Source of the DNA: Lachnobacterium bovis
GTDB lineage: Bacteria > Bacillota > Clostridia > Lachnospirales > Lachnospiraceae
Direction of reading: 5' to 3'
DNA length: 64,000 bases
Assembly: GCF_900111325.1 (NCBI RefSeq)
Contig: NZ_FOGW01000011.1
Coordinates: 1-64,000 of the forward strand
The notes below the pieces were generated by a model that was given only the letters and a program-made list of their open reading frames with translations, did no database searches and was not told the origin of the DNA. Shown here piece after piece: positions 53,828-63,027 of this stretch. The position numbers and the translations under genes were made by a program. Position 1 is the stretch's first letter, and each line of letters opens with the position of its first letter.

Positions 53828-53886
53828 GCCCTATTATGTACCGCCCCCCAAAAGTTAGACTTTTTGGGGTCACCTCACTATAGGGC
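53828..53886 (+). terminator. Nested hairpin with IS3-type end sequences
   Basis: An outer stem (53828-53834 with 53880-53886) encloses a C/G-rich inner stem (53846-53853 with 53862-53869). The outer part acts as a terminator between convergent genes, with TTTTAAT on the plus side. The inner string TGTACCGCCCC...TTTTTGGGGTCACCTCA resembles the two end repeats of an IS3/IS150-type element placed back to back, which may be a remnant; see findings. Confidence 0.6.
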
Positions 53887-53913
53887 GCTTTTAATATATA
53901 AAAAAAGAAAGTT

Positions 53914-54879
53914 TTATATTACAATACGGCCAAGTTGTTTAAGCATGTTTCTATCACTTTTTATAGTTGATCCACTTGTAGTGAGCATATTTCCAGTGAT
54001 AGTTGAGCTGATTCCACAGGAAAAAGCTTCTTTTCCATTATTAGGAAGAAGTTTACGACCACCAGCTAAACGGATGTCGGCAGAAGGGTTAATTAATCTA
54101 AAGATAGCGATAGTTCTAAGTATTTCATCAGGTGAAAGTGGAGCTTGGTTTTCTAAAGGAGTTCCTGGAATAGCCATTAAAACATTTATAGGAATTGATT
54201 TTATTTTTAAATTTTGTAAAGTTAAAGCCATGTCAATTCTATCTTGCCATGTTTCTCCCATACCTATAATTCCACCAGAACAAACATTAAAACCTACAGA
54301 TTGCGCTAATTTTATTGTAGCTATTTTTTCGTCAAACGAATGAGTAGTACAAATATGAGGAAAATACCTTCTTGAAGTTTCTATGTTATCGTGGTAATTG
54401 CGAACACCAACATCATAAAGTTTTTTAAACTGATTCTTAGTTAAAAATCCCAAAGACGCACACAATGAAAGAGTTGTCTCCTTATTTATTTTTGAATAAA
54501 TGTCCAGGGCTTGTTCAAACTCTTTTCCACTTAAACTTTTGCCAGAAGTTACAATCGCAAATCGATTTACCCCTTCACTAGCATTATTGCGGGCTTCTCT
54601 TAAAATTAAATCGCCATTTAAAAAATTATAATTTTTGCAAGAGGTATGATTGTAGGATGACTGGGCACAATACTTGCAGTTTTCGCCACAATTGCCACTT
54701 TTTCCATTAATTATAGTACACAAATCTACAGTGTCACCACAGAAAGCTTTGCGGATACGGTTTGCTGCTTCTTTTAGCTCAGAGAGGTCACATGTGACCA
54801 AAAAATCTAAGTTATCACCTTTTTGCAATAATTTCCCATCTATTATTTCATTTGCCAATTCTAATAAATTCACTTTCAT
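53914..54879 (-). CDS. bioB: Biotin synthase
   Basis: This 321-residue radical-SAM enzyme inserts sulfur into dethiobiotin. The CxxxCxxC cluster motif is Cys64, Cys68 and Cys71 (NCGENCKYCAQSS), with NYHDNIETSRRYFP near residue 158 and ADIRLAGGRK near 272 as further family marks. CCTCCC on the plus strand at 54889-54894 provides GGGAGG. It is divergent from bioY and shares its regulatory region. No other biotin synthesis gene is in the window. Confidence 0.95.
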   Translation of the reverse strand: MKVNLLELANEIIDGKLLQKGDNLDFLVTCDLSELKEAANRIRKAFCGDTVDLCTIINGKSGNCGENCKYCAQSSYNHTSCKNYNFLNGDLILREARNNASEGVNRFAIVTSGKSLSGKEFEQALDIYSKINKETTLSLCASLGFLTKNQFKKLYDVGVRNYHDNIETSRRYFPHICTTHSFDEKIATIKLAQSVGFNVCSGGIIGMGETWQDRIDMALTLQNLKIKSIPINVLMAIPGTPLENQAPLSPDEILRTIAIFRLINPSADIRLAGGRKLLPNNGKEAFSCGISSTITGNMLTTSGSTIKSDRNMLKQLGRIVI

Positions 54880-55018
54880 AACTAAACCTCCCGGAAAATG
54901 TAATATTAAATATTTATTTAATAAAAAAATATAATTATCGTCTTAAGGACAATTTTTTTTACAAGTAAAATACCCAAAACATTGGATAATTTTTTTGAAA
55001 CGATTTTCTAACAAAGCA

Positions 55019-55093
55019 AGTATAAAACTAAAAAAATGAATTGTCAACCCAAAAATAAAACAGGTTGACAATCAAAAGCGTTGTAATTATAAT
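55019..55093. promoter_or_regulatory. BirA operator with inward-facing bioB and bioY promoters
   Basis: A perfect dyad TTGTCAACC (55041-55049) and GGTTGACAA (55063-55071) has the BirA operator form. The right arm contains the bioY -35 TTGACA (55065-55070) with a perfect TATAAT at 55088-55093 (17 bp). The left arm, read on the minus strand, contains TTGACA (55042-55047) with TATACT at 55019-55024 (17 bp) for bioB. One repressor dimer should block both divergent promoters. Confidence 0.85.
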
Positions 55094-55142
55094 GTGGTTG
55101 TAAATTATTAAAAATTGATATAATTTAGGAGGAGCAAAAATT

Positions 55143-55727
55143 ATGGACAATATGAAAATCTCAAGGGAAAAATCTAATAGTTCTGTATTTTTTAGTGTAA
55201 AAAATATGACAACCATTGCAATGATGACAGCAGTTATATGTGTTTTAGGACCTTTTTCAGTACCTATTGGTCGGGTGCCTATTTCTCTTTTACCATTGGC
55301 TGTTTTTCTTGCGGTATACATTATTGGAACTGTTAGAGGAACAATTGCTTATAGTATTTATTTGTTGCTAGGTTTATTTGGGGCATCTGTTTTTGGAGGG
55401 GGCTCGGGAGGACCTAGTGTAGTATTTGGTCCAACAGGAGGATATTTGGTATCCTTTATTTTTATGGCATTATTAAGTGGATTTTTTATTCACAGATTTT
55501 ATAAAAATGTTGTAATCCAGGGCATTGGAATGTTTTTAGGAATTCTTCTAGCTTATGGGTGTGGAACAATTTGGTTTATGATTTTAATGAAATGTAATCT
55601 TAAGGTAGCACTTACACAATGCGTTTTCCCATTTATTCCTTTTGATATTGTAAAGGTTATAGTGGGAATTATAGTGGGAAGATCTGTTAGACGTAGACTT
55701 ATCGCTGCTAATGTAATAGAAGATTAA
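55143..55727 (+). CDS. bioY: Biotin transporter BioY
   Basis: This 194-residue membrane protein is the biotin-binding S component that works with an energy-coupling (ECF) module encoded elsewhere. It has about six helices and the BioY signature region GVPSVVFGPTGGYL-like (here GGPSVVFGPTGGYL) near residue 97, then IPFDIVKVIVG near 168. TTTAGGAGGAGC precedes the ATG. It is controlled by the BirA operator upstream. Confidence 0.94.
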   Translation: MDNMKISREKSNSSVFFSVKNMTTIAMMTAVICVLGPFSVPIGRVPISLLPLAVFLAVYIIGTVRGTIAYSIYLLLGLFGASVFGGGSGGPSVVFGPTGGYLVSFIFMALLSGFFIHRFYKNVVIQGIGMFLGILLAYGCGTIWFMILMKCNLKVALTQCVFPFIPFDIVKVIVGIIVGRSVRRRLIAANVIED

Positions 55728-55751
55728 GTGACAATATATAAAAAACATGGT

Positions 55752-55773
55752 TAATACCTCCTAACTGGTATTA
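55752..55773 (+). terminator. Weak terminator-like hairpin after bioY
   Basis: A 7-bp stem (55752-55758 with 55767-55773) is followed by TAATATATTA. Transcription may partly continue. Confidence 0.35.
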
Positions 55774-55831
55774 TAATATATTAGATATGCTTATTGTAAT
55801 CATGCAAATTAATTATAATGCGTTATTTTCG

Positions 55832-55861
55832 TTGAATATATAAGAAAGAATGTGCTATATT
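55832..55861 (+). promoter_or_regulatory. Promoter of the riboswitch-controlled oxidoreductase gene
   Basis: TTGAAT (55832-55837) and TATATT (55856-55861) are 18 bp apart, ending just before the aptamer. A TATAAT at 55814 is an alternative. Confidence 0.45.
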
Positions 55862-55866
55862 GAGGT

Positions 55867-55931
55867 GGGTTATATAAGTCTGTAATTGGTCAGACGTCTC
55901 TACAACTACCGTAAATAGTTCACTATAACTC
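55867..55931 (+). promoter_or_regulatory. Purine riboswitch, guanine class
   Basis: P1 is GGGTTATA (55867-55874) with TATAACTC (55924-55931). P2 GTCTG/CAGAC closes loop TAATTGGT, J2/3 reads GTCTCTAC, P3 is AACTA/TAGTT with loop CCGTAAA, and J3/1 CAC gives cytosine at the ligand-discriminating position 74, which predicts guanine or a relative. The core differs from the usual GTTTCTAC by one base. The ribosome binding site follows ten bases after P1, so control is probably by translation initiation. Confidence 0.85.
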
Positions 55932-55954
55932 ATAAAAAAAGGAGGTAATTTTTT

Positions 55955-57340
55955 ATGAATTATGATGTTATTATTATAGGAGCGGGACCTGGAGGAATAT
56001 TTTCTGCCTATGAATTAATGAAAAAAAATTCAAACTTAAGCGTTGCAGTTTTTGAGGAAGGTGCATCGTTAGAACAGAGACATTGTCCTATAGATGGCGA
56101 TAAGGTTAAAAGTTGTATAAAATGCAAAACATGTTCAATAATGAGTGGATTTGGCGGAGCAGGTGCTTTTTCAGATGGTAAATATAACATTACGAACGAT
56201 TTCGGTGGAACATTGTATGAGCATATAGGTAAAGATAAAGCTATTTCATTAATGAAATACGTTGATCAGATAAATGTTGAGCATGGTGGCGAAGGTACTA
56301 AAATGTATTCGACAGCTGGTACAAATTTAAAGAAACTTTGTATTCAAAACAAGTTAAATTTATTAGATGCATCGGTTCGTCATCTTGGAACTGATAAAAA
56401 TTATGTTGTTTTAGGAAATATGTATAATGAGTTAAAGGATAAAGTTGATTTTTATTTCTTTACCCCAATTAAAACAATTAAAGTCCTAGAGAATGGATTA
56501 TACAGAATTGTATATGAAAAAGCTGGACAAATGGAATATTGTGATTGTAAACAGTGTATAGTATCAGTTGGTAGAAGTGGAAGTAAATGGATGCAACATG
56601 TTTGTGAAGAGCTTGATATTCCAACTAAATCTAATCGTGTTGATATCGGAGTTAGAGTTGAGCTACCAGCTGTAGTTTTTTCGCATTTAACAGATGAGTT
56701 ATATGAAAGCAAAATTGTATATAGAACAGAGAAGTTTGAAGATAAAGTTAGAACATTTTGTATGAATCCATATGGAAGTGTTGTAAATGAAAATACGAAT
56801 GGAATAATTACAGTAAATGGTCATAGTTTTGAAGATCCTAAAATGAGAACACAAAATACTAACTTTGCTTTACTTGTTGCGAAGCATTTTACAGCACCAT
56901 TTAAAGATAGTAATGGATATGGAGAAAGTATTGCTAGACTTTCTAATATGCTAGGTGGAGGCGTAATTGTTCAACGTTTTGGTGATTTGATTAGAGGACG
57001 AAGAAGTAATAAAAAACGTATTGAAGAAGGCACAGTTCGTCCAACATTAGCTGCAACACCAGGAGATTTAAGTCTTGTTTTACCAAAGCGAATTTTAGAT
57101 GGTATTATTGAAATGATTAATGCTCTTGATAAAATTGCACCAGGAACAGCTAATGATGACACATTGTTATATGGTGTAGAAGTTAAATTTTATAATATGG
57201 AAGTTGACATAGATGAAAATCTAGAGACAAAATATAAGGGATTATATATTATTGGTGATGGTAGTGGAGTGACACATTCGCTTTCACACGCATCAGCTAG
57301 TGGAGTCTATGTGGCTGATAGAATAGTGGAAAATAATTAA
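55955..57340 (+). CDS. FAD-dependent oxidoreductase
   Basis: This 461-residue flavoprotein opens with the dinucleotide-binding GAGPGGIFSAYEL near residue 8 and has a cysteine group CPIDGDKVKSCIKCKTC (about 44-60) and GFGGAGAFSDGKYN, typical of an uncharacterised FAD-dependent dehydrogenase family (COG2509-like). The C-terminal GDGSGVTHSLSHASASG binds FAD. The reaction is unknown. An AAAGGAGGT is right before the ATG. A guanine-class riboswitch in front of it links the enzyme to purine levels, although no purine gene is adjacent. Confidence 0.88.
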   Translation: MNYDVIIIGAGPGGIFSAYELMKKNSNLSVAVFEEGASLEQRHCPIDGDKVKSCIKCKTCSIMSGFGGAGAFSDGKYNITNDFGGTLYEHIGKDKAISLMKYVDQINVEHGGEGTKMYSTAGTNLKKLCIQNKLNLLDASVRHLGTDKNYVVLGNMYNELKDKVDFYFFTPIKTIKVLENGLYRIVYEKAGQMEYCDCKQCIVSVGRSGSKWMQHVCEELDIPTKSNRVDIGVRVELPAVVFSHLTDELYESKIVYRTEKFEDKVRTFCMNPYGSVVNENTNGIITVNGHSFEDPKMRTQNTNFALLVAKHFTAPFKDSNGYGESIARLSNMLGGGVIVQRFGDLIRGRRSNKKRIEEGTVRPTLAATPGDLSLVLPKRILDGIIEMINALDKIAPGTANDDTLLYGVEVKFYNMEVDIDENLETKYKGLYIIGDGSGVTHSLSHASASGVYVADRIVENN

Positions 57341-57349
57341 AATTTATAT

Positions 57350-57398
57350 ACCCTCTTTATTGGATAACGTAAAATTCAGTAAGGAGGGTTATTTTTAT
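57350..57398 (+). terminator. Terminator after the oxidoreductase gene
   Basis: A 10-bp stem with one wobble pair (57350-57359 with 57380-57389) is followed by TATTTTTATT. Confidence 0.75.
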
Positions 57399-57599
57399 TG
57401 ATAAGACTTGTTTTTGGGACAAGAGTACTTTTTGTACTTACAATATATAAGATTTACAAGAGAAGGTGCTTAGAATTAAAAATATTGTATTATAAATGCA
57501 TAACATTATCATATGAAAAATGTGTTTTTTTTTTATAAATATTATTTGACTATTTATGTTTTAATTTATAGAATTAAAGTATAAAAGTAGGAGCAGTGC

Positions 57600-58277
57600 G
57601 TGATAATGGATGTGAAATTGATAAGTAGTGATATTAAAGAAATTTTAAGATACTTAGCATACAATAATCAAGCACTTGATGAAGGAATTAAACAGCAAGT
57701 GCTTGATTCTATTACAAGGGTTAATGAAGCTTCAGAAGCTAAATATATTTATAAAGTTTTTGAGATGGAAGAAAACAGTTTTCCCAAGGAGCTCATTTTT
57801 TTAAAGGGAGATGGAATAAAAAATCATCTTAAAGGTTGTCACAAAGTTGTTTTGATGGCTGCAACAATAGGTATAAATGTTGAAAGGTTAATTAGAAGAG
57901 AACAAATCAAGAATATGTCTAATGCCGTTATTATGGATGCTTGTGCAAGTGTCTTAATAGAGGCTGTTTGTGATACGGTTGAATCCAATTTGAGGAAAGA
58001 GGTAGCTAAAGAAGGTTTATTTTTAACGACTCGTTTTTCACCAGGGTATGTGGATTTACCAATTGAAATTCAAAATCAGTTTTGCGATACATTAAATACT
58101 GCAAAAACAATAGGACTTACAGTTAGTGATAGTGGAATCTTGATTCCAAGAAAGTCAGTAACTGCAATTATGGGGATATCTAAAAGTTCAGTAAAAAAGA
58201 ATAAAAGAAGTTGTAATGATTGCAATTTGAAAGAAAATTGTAGATTTAGAAGAAATGGAGTAAGTTGTAGTGAATAG
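57600..58277 (+). CDS. Stand-alone methionine synthase activation-domain protein
   Basis: This 225-residue protein matches the B12-dependent methionine synthase activation domain (RFSPGYVDLPIEIQ near residue 146 and GLTVSDSGILIPRKSVTAIMGIS near 175), with a C-terminal cysteine group (CNDCNLKENC, then one more Cys). It should reactivate oxidised cob(II)alamin on the methionine synthase encoded directly behind it, whose C-terminal activation domain is missing. GTG at 57600 (GGAG six bases upstream) or ATG at 57606 may be the start. It overlaps metH by eight bases. Confidence 0.9.
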   Translation: MIMDVKLISSDIKEILRYLAYNNQALDEGIKQQVLDSITRVNEASEAKYIYKVFEMEENSFPKELIFLKGDGIKNHLKGCHKVVLMAATIGINVERLIRREQIKNMSNAVIMDACASVLIEAVCDTVESNLRKEVAKEGLFLTTRFSPGYVDLPIEIQNQFCDTLNTAKTIGLTVSDSGILIPRKSVTAIMGISKSSVKKNKRSCNDCNLKENCRFRRNGVSCSE

Positions 58278-60714
58278 TATTATTTTTTTAGACGGTGGAA
58301 TGGGAACAATGCTTCAGGAGGTTGGTTTAAAGCCTGGTGAGCATCCTGAAGAATACGGTTATTATAATCCAGAGGTTGTATGTGAAGTACATGAAAAGTA
58401 TCTAAAGGCAGGAAGCGATGTGATTTATGCTAATACATTTGGAGCAAATTCACATAAATTAAAGGGTTGTAAAATCGATACAAAATGTGCAATTGATTCT
58501 GCAATAAAGACAGCCAAAAAAGCAATTGATAAATTTGAAAGTCAAAATGATGTAAAAATTAAAAAAAGAGTTGCGCTTGATGTTGGACCAATTGGAGAAT
58601 TACTAGAACCGTTAGGAACGTTAAGTTTTGAAGAGGCCTATGACGTTTATAAGGAAGTAATGATAGAAGGAGAAAAAGCAGGAGCAGATTTGGTTGTTAT
58701 CGAAACATTTACAGATTTACTTGATGCAAAGGCAGCAGTTTTAGCTGCAAAAGAAAACACAAAATTACCAGTGTGGGTGACTATGACCTTTGAAAAAAAT
58801 GGTAGAACTTTTACGGGGACTACTGTTGAGTCAATGGCGCTTACTATGTCGGGCTTGGGTGTTGATGCACTTGGAGTTAACTGTTCGTTAGGACCTAAAG
58901 AGATTTTGAAATTTGCTAAAATTTTAAAAGACTGGACTAATTTGCCTATTATTATTAAACCGAATGCAGGTCTGCCTGATCCAGCGACTGGATTATATGA
59001 TTTGAAAGATGTCGATTTTGCAAAGGAGATGTTAGAGTATATTCCGCTTGGTGTGGATATTATGGGAGGATGTTGTGGAACAAACCCTTCATACATTAAA
59101 AATCTTGTGGATAACGTAAATAAATCTTTAAAAGAAAACAAAGATAATCATGAAGTATTAGGCGCAGTTGAAGAAAATAAAATCGGAGCAATTAAAAACG
59201 GTGTTTGCTCAACAACAAACGTTGTTACGTTTGGAGGAGTAAGAGTAATTGGAGAACGTTTAAATCCTACTGGTAAAAAAAGGTTTAAACAGGCTTTAGA
59301 AGAATGCGATTATGAATACGTTTGTAAAGTGGCACTTGAAGAAGAGGAAGCAGGTGCTGATATTTTGGATGTAAATGTAGGAATTCCTGGTGGTGAAGAA
59401 ATTAAACTGATGAAAGATGCAATTAAGGAATTGCAGGGAGTTGTTTCAGTTCCACTTCAAATTGATTCATCAAATCCAAAGGTTATTGAGGAAGCATTAA
59501 GGGTTTATGCGGGTAAACCTATAATTAATTCAGTTAGCGCTGACGATGAAAAACTTGATGCAGTATTGCCTTTGGTAAAAAAATATGGGGCAGCAGTTAT
59601 AGGACTCGCATTAGATGAGAATGGAATACCAGATACGGCAGAAGGGCGTTTTGAAAAAGCAAAATATATTTATGATAGAGCAAGAGAATATGGAATTCCT
59701 AAAGATGATATTTTGATAGATTGTCTTACACTTACAGTTTCGGCTCAGCAGGAACAGGCTGTTGAAACACTTAAAGCTGTACGAATGGTAAAAGAAAAAC
59801 TGGGATTACATTGTACGCTTGGAGTTAGTAATATTTCATTTGGATTACCAGCAAGAAAGCATATAACAGAAAATTTTTTGATTCAGGCAATGCACTGTGG
59901 ACTCGATTTTCCAATCATTAATCCAAATGTTTTAAGCTTGATGGATGCAGTGTCTTCTTTTAAGGTTCTATCTGGAGAAGATGTTAACTGTGATAATTAT
60001 ATAGAACGTTTTACAGGACGTATAGAGACAACAACTGTTAGTTCGGCAGAAAAAGATAAATCAAATAAATCAGATGTTAGTGGAGAAACAAATGAAATAT
60101 CAACTTCAGTTCTAAAAGGTCTTGGGGAAGAGACAAAAAAATTGGCAAAGGAGTTAATTGAATCAGGGAGCAAAACGGAGATAGAAGTTATTAATGAATT
60201 TCTAATTCCGGCACTTGATGAAGTTGGTCAGCTTTATGAAAAGCAAAAGATATTTTTGCCTCAGCTTATTAATTCAGCAAATGCCGCTTGTGCAGCGTTT
60301 GATATGATTAAAGAAAGAATTGCAAATCGCGGAGGCGAGAGTGTATCCAAGGGAAAAATAATAGTTGCAACGGTAAAAGGCGACATTCATGATATTGGAA
60401 AGAATATTGTTAAAGTTATTTTGGAAAATTATGGATACAAAATAATTGACCTTGGAAGAGATGTGCCGGTAGAAAAGGTTGTTGATACAGTATTAAGTGA
60501 AAATGTTACACTAGTTGGACTTTCAGCCTTAATGACAACAACATTACCAGCTATGAAGGAAACTATTGTAGAAGTAAAAAAGGTAGCACCAGAGTGTAAA
60601 ATCTGGGTGGGAGGTGCTGTGTTGACTCCGGATTATGCGATGGAAATAGGCGCTGATTTTTATGCGAGAGATGCAAGAGATTCTGTAGATATTGCCAAAA
60701 AAGTATTGGGATAA
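58270..60714 (+). CDS. metH: Cobalamin-dependent methionine synthase (without activation domain)
   Basis: This 814-residue enzyme transfers a methyl group from methyltetrahydrofolate through cobalamin to homocysteine. The homocysteine domain has LDGGMGT at the start and zinc cysteines in GVNCSLGP and GGCCGT (about residues 198 and 265). The pterin-binding domain begins near 320 (IGERLNPTGKKRF), and the B12 domains end the protein, with the cobalt-binding DIHDIGKNI near residue 705. The usual fourth domain is a separate protein encoded upstream. GTG at 58270 lies inside that gene. Confidence 0.95.
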   Translation: MNSIIFLDGGMGTMLQEVGLKPGEHPEEYGYYNPEVVCEVHEKYLKAGSDVIYANTFGANSHKLKGCKIDTKCAIDSAIKTAKKAIDKFESQNDVKIKKRVALDVGPIGELLEPLGTLSFEEAYDVYKEVMIEGEKAGADLVVIETFTDLLDAKAAVLAAKENTKLPVWVTMTFEKNGRTFTGTTVESMALTMSGLGVDALGVNCSLGPKEILKFAKILKDWTNLPIIIKPNAGLPDPATGLYDLKDVDFAKEMLEYIPLGVDIMGGCCGTNPSYIKNLVDNVNKSLKENKDNHEVLGAVEENKIGAIKNGVCSTTNVVTFGGVRVIGERLNPTGKKRFKQALEECDYEYVCKVALEEEEAGADILDVNVGIPGGEEIKLMKDAIKELQGVVSVPLQIDSSNPKVIEEALRVYAGKPIINSVSADDEKLDAVLPLVKKYGAAVIGLALDENGIPDTAEGRFEKAKYIYDRAREYGIPKDDILIDCLTLTVSAQQEQAVETLKAVRMVKEKLGLHCTLGVSNISFGLPARKHITENFLIQAMHCGLDFPIINPNVLSLMDAVSSFKVLSGEDVNCDNYIERFTGRIETTTVSSAEKDKSNKSDVSGETNEISTSVLKGLGEETKKLAKELIESGSKTEIEVINEFLIPALDEVGQLYEKQKIFLPQLINSANAACAAFDMIKERIANRGGESVSKGKIIVATVKGDIHDIGKNIVKVILENYGYKIIDLGRDVPVEKVVDTVLSENVTLVGLSALMTTTLPAMKETIVEVKKVAPECKIWVGGAVLTPDYAMEIGADFYARDARDSVDIAKKVLG

Positions 60715-60816
60715 TGCGGTTATCAATACAGAATCAATTAAAAAATGAATTTGCTAGAAAATCGTAGTTAATAATATTGCATATTGAATAATAGGAAGAA
60801 TAGGATAGGGATTATT

Positions 60817-62712
60817 ATGTTTAAAGAAAAAAATGTTTATTTATTTGATGGTGGTTTTGGTACATATTATAGCCAGAAATATGAAGAATCAAGCAACAGA
60901 TGTGAAGTGATTAATCTAAAGAATCCACAAAAAGTTATAGATATTCACGTAGAATATATCAATGCTGGTGTTGATGCAATAAAAACTAATACATTTGGAG
61001 CTTTTTTTGAAAATTTTGGTAATGATTATGAAAAAATAATTAAAACTGGATATAATTTAGCTTTAAAAGCTAGAGAAATAAGCAGGCGTAATGTTGATAT
61101 TTTTGCAGATTTAGGTCCGGTTACAGGAGATGAAGTAGTTAATCAAATTGAGGAATATAAAAAAGTCGTTGACGTTTTTTTAGAGGAGGGGGCAACGAAT
61201 TTCCTTTTTGAGACGTTAGGTGATTCTAGCGCAGTTATTGAAATTGCGAAATATATTCGTCAGAGAAAAAAAGCTGCTACAATAGTGGTGTCATTTGGAG
61301 TGATGCCAGATGGATATTCTCCAGATGGCTTTTTTGTTAAAGATTTATTGGAAGAAGTTTTAAATGATGTAAATATTGATGCAATTGGTTTGAATTGTAT
61401 TTCAAGTGCAATCCATTTAAATAATCTGTTGCTTCGATTGGTTAACACTTATAAGTTTGATATTACACAAAAAGCATTTTTATTTATGCCCAATGCAGGT
61501 TATCCGGTTGTAAGAGGATATAGAACTTTTTTTGAGGGGAATATTGATTTCTTTGAAAAGCAAATCGAATATGCACTAGGATTGGGTGTATCTATAGTTG
61601 GTGGATGTTGTGGAACGACACCAAAATATATTAAAAAAATTAAAGATGGAATTAATAATTTTAAAAAAAATACTGATACAGATCAGAATTTAGATGGTAA
61701 AGAGAGAAAATGTTTAGACGAAAATGTGAATCATAATGCTGAGTTAAATCTCAACAAGATTAATGAAATAAAATCCGAGATTAAAGAATTATTATTTTCA
61801 GATGATAATATTAAAGCTGATAGTATTGAAACAAATAATAATAAGCTAAAAACGATAAGTGATAACATCTCAAAAACCGGTAAAATTTTTGCGGTTGAAT
61901 TAGATTCTCCTAAAAATGATGACACTTCTACCTTTATGAAAAATGCCAAAAAATTACAAGAGGCAGGCGTTGATAAGATTACAATTGCAGATTGTCCAAT
62001 TGCTAGGCCGAGAATGGATTCGAGTTTATTGGCATGTAAGGTTAAAAGAGAGCTTGGACTTGATGTTATTCCACATATGACTTGTCGTGATAGAAATATT
62101 AATGCGACAAAGGCTTTACTTCTGGGTTTGTCTGCTGAAAAAATTAGAAACGTGTTAGTGATAACTGGGGATCCGATTCCTTCTGCACAAAGAGATGAAG
62201 TAAAGAGTGTATATCAATTTAATTCACGTAAATTAGCACGTTATATAAATTCATTAAATCAAGAATTACTAAATGGAAAGATTAATATTTATGGGGCGTT
62301 AAATGTTAATGCAGTAAATTTTAATGTAGAATTAGATCGAGCACTACAAAAAATGGAGGAAGGTGTGTGTGGTTTTTTGACACAACCGATTCTAACGCAT
62401 AGAGGATTTGACAACCTAAAAATCGCAACTGAAAAATTAAAAGGAGCTTTAATTTTAGGAGGAATAATTCCAGTTGTAAGTGAAAGAAATGCGAGATTTA
62501 TGCAGAGTGAAATTAATGGCATAGATGTAGATGACGAAATAATAGAACGATATGTTGGCAAAACAAAGGAAGAAGCAAGGGTGATTGCAGTAGAGTTATC
62601 TGTTGAAATCGCTAGTAAAATTAAAGATTATGTTGATGGTTATTATTTGATGACCCCATTTAATAGAACTGATATTATAATTGATGTAATAAAGAGAATC
62701 AAAGAATTATAA
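60817..62712 (+). CDS. Homocysteine S-methyltransferase/methylenetetrahydrofolate reductase fusion
   Basis: This 631-residue fusion has an N-terminal homocysteine methyltransferase domain (residues 1-285; LFDGGFGTYY, GLNCIS and GGCCGTTPKYIKK carry the zinc cysteines), a charged linker of about 80 residues, and a C-terminal MetF-like domain (about 360-631; AVELDSPK, VIPHMTCRDRN, LVITGDP). It resembles YitJ of Bacillus. Together with MetH upstream it can supply and use methyltetrahydrofolate for methionine synthesis. ATG at 60817 behind AGGATAGGG is preferred to one 11 codons earlier. Confidence 0.93.
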   Translation: MFKEKNVYLFDGGFGTYYSQKYEESSNRCEVINLKNPQKVIDIHVEYINAGVDAIKTNTFGAFFENFGNDYEKIIKTGYNLALKAREISRRNVDIFADLGPVTGDEVVNQIEEYKKVVDVFLEEGATNFLFETLGDSSAVIEIAKYIRQRKKAATIVVSFGVMPDGYSPDGFFVKDLLEEVLNDVNIDAIGLNCISSAIHLNNLLLRLVNTYKFDITQKAFLFMPNAGYPVVRGYRTFFEGNIDFFEKQIEYALGLGVSIVGGCCGTTPKYIKKIKDGINNFKKNTDTDQNLDGKERKCLDENVNHNAELNLNKINEIKSEIKELLFSDDNIKADSIETNNNKLKTISDNISKTGKIFAVELDSPKNDDTSTFMKNAKKLQEAGVDKITIADCPIARPRMDSSLLACKVKRELGLDVIPHMTCRDRNINATKALLLGLSAEKIRNVLVITGDPIPSAQRDEVKSVYQFNSRKLARYINSLNQELLNGKINIYGALNVNAVNFNVELDRALQKMEEGVCGFLTQPILTHRGFDNLKIATEKLKGALILGGIIPVVSERNARFMQSEINGIDVDDEIIERYVGKTKEEARVIAVELSVEIASKIKDYVDGYYLMTPFNRTDIIIDVIKRIKEL

Positions 62713-62775
62713 AAAGAAAAAAGAGCGAAATCATAGTGTGTAGAAAGGTACTATGATTAAGCTCTTTTTTCTTTT
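62712..62775. terminator. Bidirectional terminator between the methionine genes and putP
   Basis: A perfect 15-bp base stem (62712-62726 with 62761-62775) plus an inner hairpin (TCATAGT with ACTATGA) is T-rich on both strands. The following 250 bases to putP hold only small palindromes such as CAGTTAACTG at 62792-62801. Confidence 0.85.
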
Positions 62776-63027
62776 GCTATGTTAAACATGGCAGTTAACT
62801 GTTAGCAATATTAAATGTTTTTTTATTTCTTGATTGATGTATATTTTTATGTAGGTTATATTATTGATATTTTGAATATTTATTATGTAATGCATTTCCT
62901 TTACAGTTATAATTATAGCACAAAAAATACAAAAATATAACCTGGATTTAACAATAAAATAACCAAAAATCATTATCTTTTTTTGACTATTTGTTATAAA
63001 AACTAAAAGCAAATATAAAATATTTGT

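Noticed and set aside
54880..54960. A second BirA site directly before bioB
   Set aside because: The GTCCTTAAGAC-like sequence there does not match the operator arms; the true site is at 55041-55071.
57398..57538. 46-codon TTG-started frame after the oxidoreductase terminator
   Set aside because: Its ribosome binding site is the arm of the terminator stem and its start lies in the T-run; the product is of low complexity and unrecognisable.
57398..57599. A SAM or cobalamin riboswitch upstream of the methionine genes
   Set aside because: None of the conserved core strings of either family is visible in this 200-base leader.
62782..63012. 76-codon minus-strand frame between the methionine genes and putP
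   Set aside because: It lies in the AT-rich gap downstream of putP, has no ribosome binding site and shows no protein-like pattern.
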